DNA of 29,104 nucleotides from a virus, in the IMG/VR virus record IMGVR_UViG_3300025874_000059, positions 1 through 29,104 of that record; one strand, given 5' to 3'. Each line of letters starts with the position of its first letter. Position 1 is the first letter of the stretch. The position numbers were made by a program, and so were the translations under genes. The notes under the pieces were generated by a model that did not search any database, was not told the origin of the DNA, and saw nothing but the letters and a program-made list of their open reading frames with translations. Shown here piece by piece: positions 1 through 8,250 of the stretch.

Positions 1-72
1 GTACAAAATAATTTATTATTCAAGTCGCTTAAATTTATTTCTGTTATAACATCGTAATTCGTGTTATACGTA

Positions 73-1350
73 TTAAGCGTTTTCTCCAAAGTTGTAATCA
101 TAACCTTCTATTTCTTTTATATTTAATTGATATTTTATAAACACCTCTCTAATTTTCCACAAAACATCTTCTTCATCCTCATCAAAGTCAAACAAAAAAC
201 TATCATAAGTATAAAGCACTAGCTTTGTCTTGTATCCCCGTAATATACGAAACATATCCCACAAAACCAAACAGTTAACGCTTGTCTCCAAATTTTGTAA
301 CACATAGTTAAATAACTTTTGCGGATTCATATTATCCAAGTTTTCTTTTTTATACAAATATCCAGAAACCGGACATTCTATGAACCCGTCGCTTTGGAAC
401 TTATTCCAATTATCTCCTACGTATTTCTCTATTTTTTGGAAAAATTCAAGTCCTTTATATTCCTTAAAGACTCCACCATAGAGCTGTTTGAAAGTAAGCT
501 CTTTCGCTTTCTTATAATCCACTTTATATAGGGAAGCAAAATGAGCGTGAATATCACTAGTGGTAAAAGTATAATCAATGAGGCGAGCAGCCAAGCTAGG
601 ATGGTAAGCACTAATATCAATTTCCACAAACTTGTTATTACGTGGTATAAAACTTTTCCTACATCCATTTTCTTTATTAAGTGCCGCATAATTTACATTT
701 TTAAATTTATTTGATGGTCTTGTTGTTGTTGTTTTTAAGTTGAACTGTGTGTAGACATATTCACCATCAACGGGGTGGAAGTATTCACTGAAGGTTTTAT
801 TGTGTATTCGTACTCCATTTCTCTCGATGGCGTTGAATACCATTGAGGTTTTACTGTTAAAGAATTCATCATATTTTGTTTTTTCTTTGTTAATATTCGC
901 TTTTAGATCTCCAAAAATTATCTCGCACAATTCATAATGTTTAACAATGGGTATAATTAGGTTTAACTCATGGTTATCCTTGTGTTTACTATAGTATAAA
1001 TCGTGTGTTGGCGTTGTAGGGCGTATATATGTATGAGGAGGTGGAGTTATGTCATAAAGAGTTTTGTTTGGAAAATAATGTAATGTTTCCTTTTTATCAC
1101 GACAATATAACACTTCAAACTTATCTATCAATTCGTTTACACGCGTATTTAAAGCATTTAAAGATTCACTATGCGTAACGCATACCATAAAGCCTTTGCT
1201 CGCTTCAATTGGTCTAATATACACTAAACTTACGTGGTTTAATACAGGGTGGATCGTGTCATTATAAGGTATTACCTCAATGAACGCCTTTTTATAACCA
1301 CTATTTATCAAAACATTTAACTGTTCCTCGTTTTCTACAAGCCAGTACAT
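73..1350 (-). CDS. Short, divergent family A (Pol I-like) DNA polymerase
   Basis: 425 aa. The C-terminal half carries the family A polymerase signatures in order. A T/R motif lies near 206-212 (TTTTRPS, matching the TGR of Pol I). Motif A is at 243-256 (EIDISAYHPSLAAR) with the likely metal ligand D245. The O-helix is at 283-292 (K-x3-F-x3-YG: K283, F287, Y291, G292). Motif C is at 380-385 (YTYDSF) with D383. Odd point: motif C is normally HDE, but here Tyr replaces His and Ser replaces Glu. The first ~150 residues show no clear 3'-5' exonuclease motifs, and the whole protein is far shorter than full-length Pol I. T4 itself uses a family B polymerase, so this could be an accessory, repair or priming polymerase, or the replicase of a divergent lineage. 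It follows the baseplate operon after 33 bp, with no motif of the late-gene type in front. Confidence 0.75.
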   Translation of the reverse strand: MYWLVENEEQLNVLINSGYKKAFIEVIPYNDTIHPVLNHVSLVYIRPIEASKGFMVCVTHSESLNALNTRVNELIDKFEVLYCRDKKETLHYFPNKTLYDITPPPHTYIRPTTPTHDLYYSKHKDNHELNLIIPIVKHYELCEIIFGDLKANINKEKTKYDEFFNSKTSMVFNAIERNGVRIHNKTFSEYFHPVDGEYVYTQFNLKTTTTRPSNKFKNVNYAALNKENGCRKSFIPRNNKFVEIDISAYHPSLAARLIDYTFTTSDIHAHFASLYKVDYKKAKELTFKQLYGGVFKEYKGLEFFQKIEKYVGDNWNKFQSDGFIECPVSGYLYKKENLDNMNPQKLFNYVLQNLETSVNCLVLWDMFRILRGYKTKLVLYTYDSFLFDFDEDEEDVLWKIREVFIKYQLNIKEIEGYDYNFGENA

Positions 1351-1383
1351 ATAACCTTATTTTACCCTAATATACGAATGGTT

Positions 1384-2235
1384 TTAGTAGCCTCCAAATG
1401 TATTTGTACTTGTTTTAGTAGGTTCATTATACGAACCGGATTGTATAGTTGGAGGTAAGGGGTTTAATATAGAACCCGTTGGTATAAATTCCAAATAGTC
1501 ATGGGCTTCCATTTTATGTTGTCTTCCAACCATTGGTCCTTTTTCAGGATGTATATGGTAATAACCTATATAAGCTTTTTTAGTTTTAGTATATCTTATT
1601 TCTTTCCCATTACTGTACAAATTTTCATTTTTACCGTAATTATAATATTGAGAGTATTTTTTATTAAAATAGTTTGAAAAACCATATATTTGTTGGTTTT
1701 GTTCAGTTAATCTTACACTATTATAATTAGATTTAGATACTTCTTTTTCTTTACCCGTTAACGCCCAAGTCAGTTGGATTGGGGTGTATTTACCAAATTG
1801 AACTGATGGGGATTTGTTTATGAATTGTTGGTATATTTGTTGGTTTGTTTCTTGTGTTGTTCTTTGTGGAAAGGTGTATAAAAAATACCTATTAAAAAAC
1901 CCATTTTTATAATCTTGGGGGGTAGGTTGGGGATTAGTTTGTTTAGGAGATTGGGGAGCTCTACCAAGTTTAAAACCTTGTTGTTTTTGTAAAAATTTAT
2001 AAGAAGGTGACCAATAAGTGTCTTGAATTATTTCTAAATCATTTCCATAATCAACATCATCCCTAATAGGTACTAATACATCATTTGGTTTATCATCAGG
2101 ATTTTTTCCTGTAAATCTTTGATTATTAGAAACTTGATAGTAATATCCTTTATATGGTTTGCTAGTAAAAGAAATCATATATTCATCACCATTAGTGTAT
2201 AAATTTTCTACTATTTGTGATTTAGGATAATACAT
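1384..2235 (-). CDS. Putative baseplate/tail structural protein with an internal duplication
   Basis: 283 aa and not assignable to a named T4 protein. It is the last gene of the tight baseplate operon, with only 2 bp separating it from the hub-lysozyme gene, so a baseplate or tail-tip role is inferred from position. The N-terminal segment around residues 10-45 (ENLYTNGDEY...PYKGYYYQ) resembles the C-terminal segment around 205-255 (ENLYSNGKEI...AYIGYYHIHPEKGPMVG), suggesting two copies of one small domain separated by a Gln/Asn/Pro-rich linker. The second copy ends in a His-rich stretch (GYYHIHP, GRQHKMEAHDYL) that could bind metal; this is speculation. No signal peptide or membrane segment is visible. 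Confidence 0.7.
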   Translation of the reverse strand: MYYPKSQIVENLYTNGDEYMISFTSKPYKGYYYQVSNNQRFTGKNPDDKPNDVLVPIRDDVDYGNDLEIIQDTYWSPSYKFLQKQQGFKLGRAPQSPKQTNPQPTPQDYKNGFFNRYFLYTFPQRTTQETNQQIYQQFINKSPSVQFGKYTPIQLTWALTGKEKEVSKSNYNSVRLTEQNQQIYGFSNYFNKKYSQYYNYGKNENLYSNGKEIRYTKTKKAYIGYYHIHPEKGPMVGRQHKMEAHDYLEFIPTGSILNPLPPTIQSGSYNEPTKTSTNTFGGY

Positions 2236-2237
2236 AA

Positions 2238-5200
2238 TTATGATGTTGGGTTTCCGGGGTTATCTGTAAACCAAATATCTGCTTCTTCCATTCTTCTTGA
2301 TTGCAGTAAAGTTGGTTTATCTTTTGTTCCTATAATTGTTTTTTCTAATTGATACCCCGCCGATACATAGTCTTTAGAATTAATAAAATTATATAGTGGT
2401 TTTTTAGGATCTGAAACTCCATAACCAGAATTATAAGAAAAATGTAAAAGGGCATCATATTCATTTTGAGTAAGGGGGACTTTTATTCTCCCATTTGCAA
2501 CCATATTTTTACCAAAGTTGGTTGCAACGTCATTAAATCCTTTATTAGCGGATTCTTCTGTAATTGTGTCTCCTAACCGAATTTCAGATGAGCTGTTTCT
2601 TCCAAATGCCCCATTATATGTTAATAATTGAGGTTGTGAGTTAGATCCTATTGGGGTTCGAGTATACTGTTGGCCAGGGGTATAAAAAGTTTGTCCATAT
2701 CCTATTGTAACAGGTTTTCCATCATCCGCACCTGGGTCATCGTATGCTTTCAACCTTAATGCCTCTGATTTTTTAAGCTTTTGTCTAATAAAATTAGAAG
2801 GAGTAAGTTGAGTAGCAGGGAACCTTTGTGCCGTACCATTTATACTTCTATCTCCTGAAATGACTAAAGGGTTAGATTGGTCTAATCCTAAGAAAGAAAA
2901 TAACCCATTATCAATTAATTCAGTGTTTTCAATTTTAGTAGGGGGAATACTAATAGTAACTAATTGAGTTTCCCATTTTTCATCCACTATTTGGTGGTTT
3001 ACTTTTTGAATAACAAAATCTATTGTATTAGTTAAAGCACTAGATATATATTCGGGTGGTAAAAATTTTTGGTTAATATTTAATTTTTGGTATAGTTTAA
3101 CTCCTGAAATACCCTCCAATGTTAAACTTAATTCTACAGGAATAAATCCTTGTTGATTTGAGGGGTTACCTGTTAATCTATATATTTTTTGATCCCTTAG
3201 TCTAATATATTCTTTAAATGCTTTTTTTCCTTGACTAGAAAATGTAGAATTTGCTACATTAAGATATAAAGCTTCTCCTGGGGTAACTGTAAAGTCTTCC
3301 CCTTGTTCGTTTGTTTTACCTACGATTATACCACTAAAGGCATATATAAGCCAAGATTGGTAAGAAGAAGATAAATCAATATCATCCTGTGTTAATACAT
3401 TTAACCCTGCTCCTTGTTTCCATGAAATATAACCACTTATAAAACTTTCAAGTGATTCATTTTGAAAAGAATATCCTTTATATTTACCTGACTTTGTTGA
3501 TAAAATTATATATCCACCATTTCTAGCATACTGTTTACCACTTTGGTCTTTATCCCAAATTAATTTATTTCCTGAGTCTTTATTGGCTTCTGATGCTTCT
3601 TTATCTTCTTTAGCTACATAATCAGCAGCATGACTTCTTGCACCTCGTTTACCTTGACCTTGCTTAAAGGGTTTAGTTTTTCCCCACCATGATGTTAATT
3701 CTTCTCGTATTACTTCTTGTTTGTTATTTTCATTATCTTGTTCTCTTTCAGTTGGGGTTTTAAATTCACTAGGAAGGACAATTTTCTTTTGAAATCTGTC
3801 TTGAAGACCTGCATTCCATTTTGAAAAAGCTGTTCCATCTGTAACTTTAGTAGTTGACCCCCCGGCTGTAGTTCCTATGGTTATCATAGAAGCTAAATTA
3901 GAATCTATTTTAGTAGCAAAATTAAAGTTTTTTACAAAATTTGATTGATTGTTAGATGAATTAAATCCAAAAATTTCAAAAGGAACAACATCTGTTGGGT
4001 CTGGGACTTTAGAGAGTAATTTTTTGATTAGTAGATCATTGCCTTTTATAGGGTTTTGATCAATAAATACTATTTCATTTCTTTCAGAATTGATAATGGG
4101 TTCAATTTTGTTTACACTACCTAAGGAACTATTTATACCATCGCATATACCTTCTAAAAAATTAAATAAACTTAATTCATTATCTTTTGATATATTTCTT
4201 TTTAATAACTTTTTTATAAATGAAAAATTTAAGTATATGTTCATTAATTTTCCATAAAATAAATCTTTATCACCCTCATGTTCAAGAACAAAAAATTCCT
4301 TAATCCAATTACTTCGAAAAATAGATGGAACAGTTACCCCATTAACATAAATTTGAGGTTTAACAAAACAAATATTAAGATCAAAAGATATCTGGTTGGG
4401 TTGGGCGCTGACAACATTTAAGTTTTCATCTAACCCCATAGATAATATAGGTACTGCTTCTTTATTTTCTACTTTAGGAAGAATATTGTTATAAATTTTT
4501 GATAATACTTCACCAAAAGTAACAAAATAACTATTTTCTTTAGTAAGACCATCAACAATCCCTAATTTACCACTTAAACCAGGATTTTTTTTGAGCATTT
4601 TTTGATATTCTTCTTCTGCTTTTCTTTTTCTTTTTCCTTGATTTCCTCTTTTATTTTCATCATTAAATTCAAAACTTGGAGGTTCTTTATAGTTTATACT
4701 TTTAAGATTAATATATTTACCATTACCCCATACAGCTTTATTTTCAGTATCCGCCTTTACTTCATCATCTAACCATTGTTCTAAAGTAGTATCAGCAGTT
4801 GTTTCCCCATCTGCATTAGCTTTAAAAGATTTTATTGGAGCCGGAAGATTTAACTGTAAAGATTCTATAACATCTCCTAATGTAGTAAGTTTTAAAGTAA
4901 TATTATATACACCATCAGGTGAGAAATCCCAATTAAAATTTGTTACTCTACCAAAAAACCCATCATAGTTGCCTGAGTATTTCTTTCTATATGTTTCTAT
5001 TTTTTTTAATAATTCTAATTGACTATATCCTTGATTATCAAAAAATATATCTTCTATTATTGTATTTTCTACTTCTCTTAAACTCCCAGAATTATCTACA
5101 TATTTGTTAAAACCCCATTCTAACATCATAGTAAAACCTAATCTTAAATATAATAATTCAATAAGTTGAAATTGAAATGTATTATAAGCTTTTAATTGTA

Positions 5201-5834
5201 TTGTTGCAGATCTAATTGAACCTCTATTTATACAATCAATTTTCGCTGAGGTTATACCAGGCATAGGTTGTTTTCCAAATTGATTTCCTCCTAAACCATA
5301 TGCTGAAGTATCGTTCCAAATATTATCTGAAAAGTTTATGTCTGATCTTTGGGAAATTTTTCCATTTTTTAGTTCTCCTAACCCACCAAATAGTATAGAT
5401 TGTTTAGCTAAAGTTTCTTCACCCCCATATTGTTTTATTTGGGCTTCCGAAAATCCTAGGTTTTTTAATTTAGTTTTAGCTTCAGATAATTGTAATTTAT
5501 TATTTTCTTTTATTTGTTCAGAAATTAATTTATATTTTTCTTTACCTTGTTCAGATAATACAGGTAGATAAGGGACTACAATTTCATAGTCTTCGTCTTT
5601 TAAAATCCCACTACCTGCTTGGTCTTGAAATTCCTTTTCTGTTGGGATGATAGATGGGTTATAAAAATTAACTCCAGAAGCTAATTTTAAAAAAGAATTT
5701 TTATTATTTTGAAGTTGGATTTGATTTGGGGATTTTAATTTTGACCCAAACCCCACACCACTAAGCTCTTGTCGAGCTCGGATTTGATCGAATACATATG
5801 TATCAAACTGTTCTCCTATTAAATTTCCGGTCAT
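2238..5834 (-). CDS. Giant baseplate hub protein with C-terminal T4-type lysozyme domain
   Basis: 1198 aa. Roughly residues 1013-1198 form a GH24 (T4 lysozyme-like) muramidase: EALRLKAYDD at 1024-1033 followed by TIGYG from 1043 aligns with T4 lysozyme E11, D20 and T26, giving the candidate catalytic residues E1024, D1033 and T1043. A 4-residue insertion lies between D and T, and a ~35-residue insertion follows TIGYG. The later LTQNEYDALLHFSYNSG and SRRMEEADIW segments also fit the family. The first ~1000 residues look like hub or baseplate structure. In T4 the hub lysozyme belongs to gp5 and the hub ring is gp27; here a much larger protein carries the enzyme at its very C-terminus. The likely role is local peptidoglycan digestion during injection. 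It sits between a gp53/LysM-like gene and another baseplate-operon gene, with 2-bp gaps on both sides. The exact T4 counterpart of the N-terminus is uncertain. Confidence 0.85.
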   Translation of the reverse strand: MTGNLIGEQFDTYVFDQIRARQELSGVGFGSKLKSPNQIQLQNNKNSFLKLASGVNFYNPSIIPTEKEFQDQAGSGILKDEDYEIVVPYLPVLSEQGKEKYKLISEQIKENNKLQLSEAKTKLKNLGFSEAQIKQYGGEETLAKQSILFGGLGELKNGKISQRSDINFSDNIWNDTSAYGLGGNQFGKQPMPGITSAKIDCINRGSIRSATIQLKAYNTFQFQLIELLYLRLGFTMMLEWGFNKYVDNSGSLREVENTIIEDIFFDNQGYSQLELLKKIETYRKKYSGNYDGFFGRVTNFNWDFSPDGVYNITLKLTTLGDVIESLQLNLPAPIKSFKANADGETTADTTLEQWLDDEVKADTENKAVWGNGKYINLKSINYKEPPSFEFNDENKRGNQGKRKRKAEEEYQKMLKKNPGLSGKLGIVDGLTKENSYFVTFGEVLSKIYNNILPKVENKEAVPILSMGLDENLNVVSAQPNQISFDLNICFVKPQIYVNGVTVPSIFRSNWIKEFFVLEHEGDKDLFYGKLMNIYLNFSFIKKLLKRNISKDNELSLFNFLEGICDGINSSLGSVNKIEPIINSERNEIVFIDQNPIKGNDLLIKKLLSKVPDPTDVVPFEIFGFNSSNNQSNFVKNFNFATKIDSNLASMITIGTTAGGSTTKVTDGTAFSKWNAGLQDRFQKKIVLPSEFKTPTEREQDNENNKQEVIREELTSWWGKTKPFKQGQGKRGARSHAADYVAKEDKEASEANKDSGNKLIWDKDQSGKQYARNGGYIILSTKSGKYKGYSFQNESLESFISGYISWKQGAGLNVLTQDDIDLSSSYQSWLIYAFSGIIVGKTNEQGEDFTVTPGEALYLNVANSTFSSQGKKAFKEYIRLRDQKIYRLTGNPSNQQGFIPVELSLTLEGISGVKLYQKLNINQKFLPPEYISSALTNTIDFVIQKVNHQIVDEKWETQLVTISIPPTKIENTELIDNGLFSFLGLDQSNPLVISGDRSINGTAQRFPATQLTPSNFIRQKLKKSEALRLKAYDDPGADDGKPVTIGYGQTFYTPGQQYTRTPIGSNSQPQLLTYNGAFGRNSSSEIRLGDTITEESANKGFNDVATNFGKNMVANGRIKVPLTQNEYDALLHFSYNSGYGVSDPKKPLYNFINSKDYVSAGYQLEKTIIGTKDKPTLLQSRRMEEADIWFTDNPGNPTS

Positions 5835-5836
5835 AA

Positions 5837-6133
5837 CTATCTTTCATTTAAAATTCGAAACTCACTTATTAATTGAGCCGTGTTTTGAGGTATTCTAATT
5901 TGAATACCTATTGGAATATGGTATGAATTTTGTTCTAACCCTGGATTAGAGCATGATATAATCCACCAGAGTTTAGCATCGCCATAATGTTGTTGTGCTA
6001 ATTGATCAAATCTATCATCTTCCTGAGTAACTACATAAATATCATTTGAACTATAAGGTACAACAGGATATTTAGTAGTCCCATAGTATTTAATTCCTCT
6101 TCCATATATATTTGTAATTGAATATCTATCCAT
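5837..6133 (-). CDS. gp53-like baseplate wedge protein with LysM-type fold
   Basis: 98 aa. The central part (residues ~30-85: NDIYVVTQEDDRFDQLAQQHYGDAKLWWII, then SYHIPIGIQIRIP) has the LysM / tail protein X pattern: a strand, a helix with the xLAxxxYGDxxLWW signature, then a 'P.G..IRIP' strand. T4 gp53 is a LysM-containing baseplate wedge protein, and phage P2 gpX is another small tail LysM protein, so the assignment is to this class rather than to a proven orthologue. It lies 2-4 bp from its neighbours within the baseplate operon, which supports co-translation with the hub components. Confidence 0.72.
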   Translation of the reverse strand: MDRYSITNIYGRGIKYYGTTKYPVVPYSSNDIYVVTQEDDRFDQLAQQHYGDAKLWWIISCSNPGLEQNSYHIPIGIQIRIPQNTAQLISEFRILNER

Positions 6134-6137
6134 AATA

Positions 6138-8009
6138 TTAATTTATTCCTTTTGCTTTTTTAGTAAATACATCACCAACTAAGTCTGTGCCTTCTTGATT
6201 AGTTGTTGAAGAGGGTATAGTAAAGTTTTCAGAACCATTATTACCATCATAATTGTTTCCATTTTTATTCCTTAAGGCAATATACCTTTCATCACCCCAA
6301 GCAGATACAAAAGTAGAACCATTTTCAGTTAAACCCTCAAATGTGTTTTGTTGAATCCTTGGGACAAAATTATGTATAGGTTTAAATTCAAAACCGGTTA
6401 CAGTCATTATCATAGGTAATTCTTTAGTCTTTTTTCCCCCATCATTTGCCCCTGTTTCACTATCAACATCTATTTCAAATGGGGATTCTTTTGGGTAGGA
6501 TAAATTTAATCCAGTAATTATACCAGGTTGTTCATAACAATAACCTCCAAAAGTTAAATATGCAATATTTCCTTGCATGTAACCATTAGAACTGTAATCT
6601 GGGGCTAAACTTGAAGCCAGATAATTTAATTTTTGGTACATAGGAATTAATTCATCAATGGATTGGGCTGCTAATGTCCACCCCATAGATATTGATCTAC
6701 CAAAACCACCATATCTAAAGAAGCTTTCAGCTCTACCCATAAATTTTTCTTCACCCCATTGTGCTGAGTAATTATCTGAAAATGAATCTATAAATGCTCT
6801 AAAATGAATATACCTTTTTAATCCTTCAGGATTATTAGCATTATTATCTAATATTCCGATTCTAAATTTAATAAAATCATTTTTAATGTTGTTTCCAGCA
6901 TTTATTACATTAGTAGATTGGTAAAGAGGAAGGGCATTTAACTTATCTAAAGGACCAGTCCCAGTTCCAATATTGTAGTTTGATAAGTTTTTGTTTCTTC
7001 TTCCAGGATTACCAATATTAACTCTTTCTTCAAAATTCCCATTTGCACCACTTTGGTAATCTATGGTTGTTGAGATTAAAGAATTTGGTTTTCCTGGGTC
7101 TAGTGAAGTCCTAAAATCAGGTAATATTTGGTCTTTTGATTTTCCTACTTTAGAATCTGCAGCCGAAACTATTCCACTATAGTTGAGTAATTTAAATTCC
7201 TTTTTAAATTCTTCATTATCATATAATTGAGTATTAGTAGCTCTTCTTATAGTAGTTTGACCTACTCCTAAAATAGAGCCTGGACCTCCATTGTATCTTA
7301 GTATCTCTTGTTGGTTATCATTTATTCCTAACCCACTGTTACTATTTTTACCAAATAAATTATTAAGTAAACCACCACCAAATCCTTTTATACCCCCTCC
7401 AGTTAAAGAACCTAAAAAAGTATCAATGGAATTATTAGAATCGGTTTGTGCTACTCCTATTTTAGCTCCAACTAAATTTACTAATCTATTTGTTTCTGGT
7501 AGTTGTTTATTATTAACTCTCTTTACATATATAGGCTGTTCTAAAGGAAGCTCAGCATTTAGTATATTATCTAGTAACCCAATACCTGTATTAGCACCTG
7601 ATTGTGATGTGTTTTTAAAAGGGTTTATACCTTGTTTTAATAAATGTGATCCTGCAGATCCTACTGCTAGTTGAGCTAAAGTAGAAGTTGGAAGGTATAC
7701 CCCATCATTTATAGGGTTAAAAGATACATCTGAGCTGGATTGAATTTTTACTGAAGTACGAGATAAAATATTTTGTTTTGCAGCAAATTGTAACCCCTTA
7801 GGGGATATCATAAATTTACCCATTCGAGATAAATCATCACCTACATGCTGTAAAGTGTTTGCTCTTAAAAGAAAATCAGGACCACCAGTATCTCCAGGAG
7901 TACTGTCAATAGATTTGGTAATAAAAGGTTCTCTACTATCACCACCACCTATACGGTCTTGTCCATACCTTAATGATTTAAGGTCTGTTGTTAAATCTAA
8001 AAGCCCCAT
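6138..8009 (-). CDS. Baseplate structural protein, possibly gp48/gp54-like tube cap or initiator
   Basis: 623 aa. The N-terminal ~350 residues are Gly/Asn/Ser-rich and look like an extended structural segment. The C-terminal ~230 residues form a compact β-rich domain (starting around FIKFRIGILDN and including FRAFIDSFSDNY near residue 403, SMGWTLAAQSIDELIPMYQKLNYL, and a conserved-looking end at MTVTGFEFKPIHNFVPRIQ). It sits downstream of the tape measure and upstream of the gp53-like gene, where tube-cap or baseplate-hub genes are expected, so gp48/gp54-type function is inferred. The FRAFIDSF octapeptide also occurs in the gp15-like protein encoded at 20544-21467. It begins with MGLLD, as does the small protein encoded just upstream. 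A baseplate role is likely; the precise T4 equivalent is not proven. Confidence 0.72.
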   Translation of the reverse strand: MGLLDLTTDLKSLRYGQDRIGGGDSREPFITKSIDSTPGDTGGPDFLLRANTLQHVGDDLSRMGKFMISPKGLQFAAKQNILSRTSVKIQSSSDVSFNPINDGVYLPTSTLAQLAVGSAGSHLLKQGINPFKNTSQSGANTGIGLLDNILNAELPLEQPIYVKRVNNKQLPETNRLVNLVGAKIGVAQTDSNNSIDTFLGSLTGGGIKGFGGGLLNNLFGKNSNSGLGINDNQQEILRYNGGPGSILGVGQTTIRRATNTQLYDNEEFKKEFKLLNYSGIVSAADSKVGKSKDQILPDFRTSLDPGKPNSLISTTIDYQSGANGNFEERVNIGNPGRRNKNLSNYNIGTGTGPLDKLNALPLYQSTNVINAGNNIKNDFIKFRIGILDNNANNPEGLKRYIHFRAFIDSFSDNYSAQWGEEKFMGRAESFFRYGGFGRSISMGWTLAAQSIDELIPMYQKLNYLASSLAPDYSSNGYMQGNIAYLTFGGYCYEQPGIITGLNLSYPKESPFEIDVDSETGANDGGKKTKELPMIMTVTGFEFKPIHNFVPRIQQNTFEGLTENGSTFVSAWGDERYIALRNKNGNNYDGNNGSENFTIPSSTTNQEGTDLVGDVFTKKAKGIN

Positions 8010-8016
8010 ATTTTAT

Positions 8017-8223
8017 TTATCTAGGTAAATTATCTAAGTACTTTACTGGGTCAGCAGAATCTAAATTAGATGGTGCTGGTTTACCATTAAGTCTTGGAGT
8101 GCCGTCTACTGAATATGTGTCATGTAAAGTAGATGTTGAAAATTCAGGTGTTGAAGGGGTTACCCCATTTAAATTAGATAAGTTTGAACCACCTTGTGTT
8201 TGTAATTTGTCTAAAAGTCCCAT
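8017..8223 (-). CDS. Small virion-associated protein of unknown function
   Basis: 68 aa, Ser/Thr/Pro-rich with no predicted membrane segment. I do not recognise it. It is accepted as real because it fills the space between the tape measure and the 623-aa baseplate gene, starts 8 bp after a full copy of the recurrent promoter-like motif (8232-8246), and ends 7 bp before the next start. Its N-terminus, MGLLDKLQTQ, resembles that of the next protein (MGLLDLTTDL), and both start regions could be related by duplication or share a targeting role in the baseplate. It is probably the first gene of the 8223-1384 baseplate operon. Confidence 0.6.
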   Translation of the reverse strand: MGLLDKLQTQGGSNLSNLNGVTPSTPEFSTSTLHDTYSVDGTPRLNGKPAPSNLDSADPVKYLDNLPR

Positions 8224-8231
8224 AGTTATTG

Positions 8232-8246
8232 TTTTATTATAAATAT
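8232..8246 (-). promoter_or_regulatory. Promoter-like motif copy (baseplate operon)
   Basis: The coding-strand sequence is ATATTTATAATAAAA, ending 8 bp before the ATG at 8223. It is one of ten near-identical sites in the window, all upstream of late structural genes or phoH. I read it as the phage's late promoter or a translation-leader element. Confidence 0.55.
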
Positions 8247-8250
8247 TATA

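Noticed and set aside
1-72. Possible further gene or regulatory site downstream of the polymerase gene
   Set aside because: Only AT-rich sequence with a loose 7-bp inverted repeat (CGCTTAA and TTAAGCG); no start codon with an open frame of useful length.
429-689. Minus-strand frame encoding a hydrophobic 86-aa peptide
   Set aside because: It lies entirely inside the polymerase gene in another frame; the hydrophobicity is a by-product of AT-rich codons.
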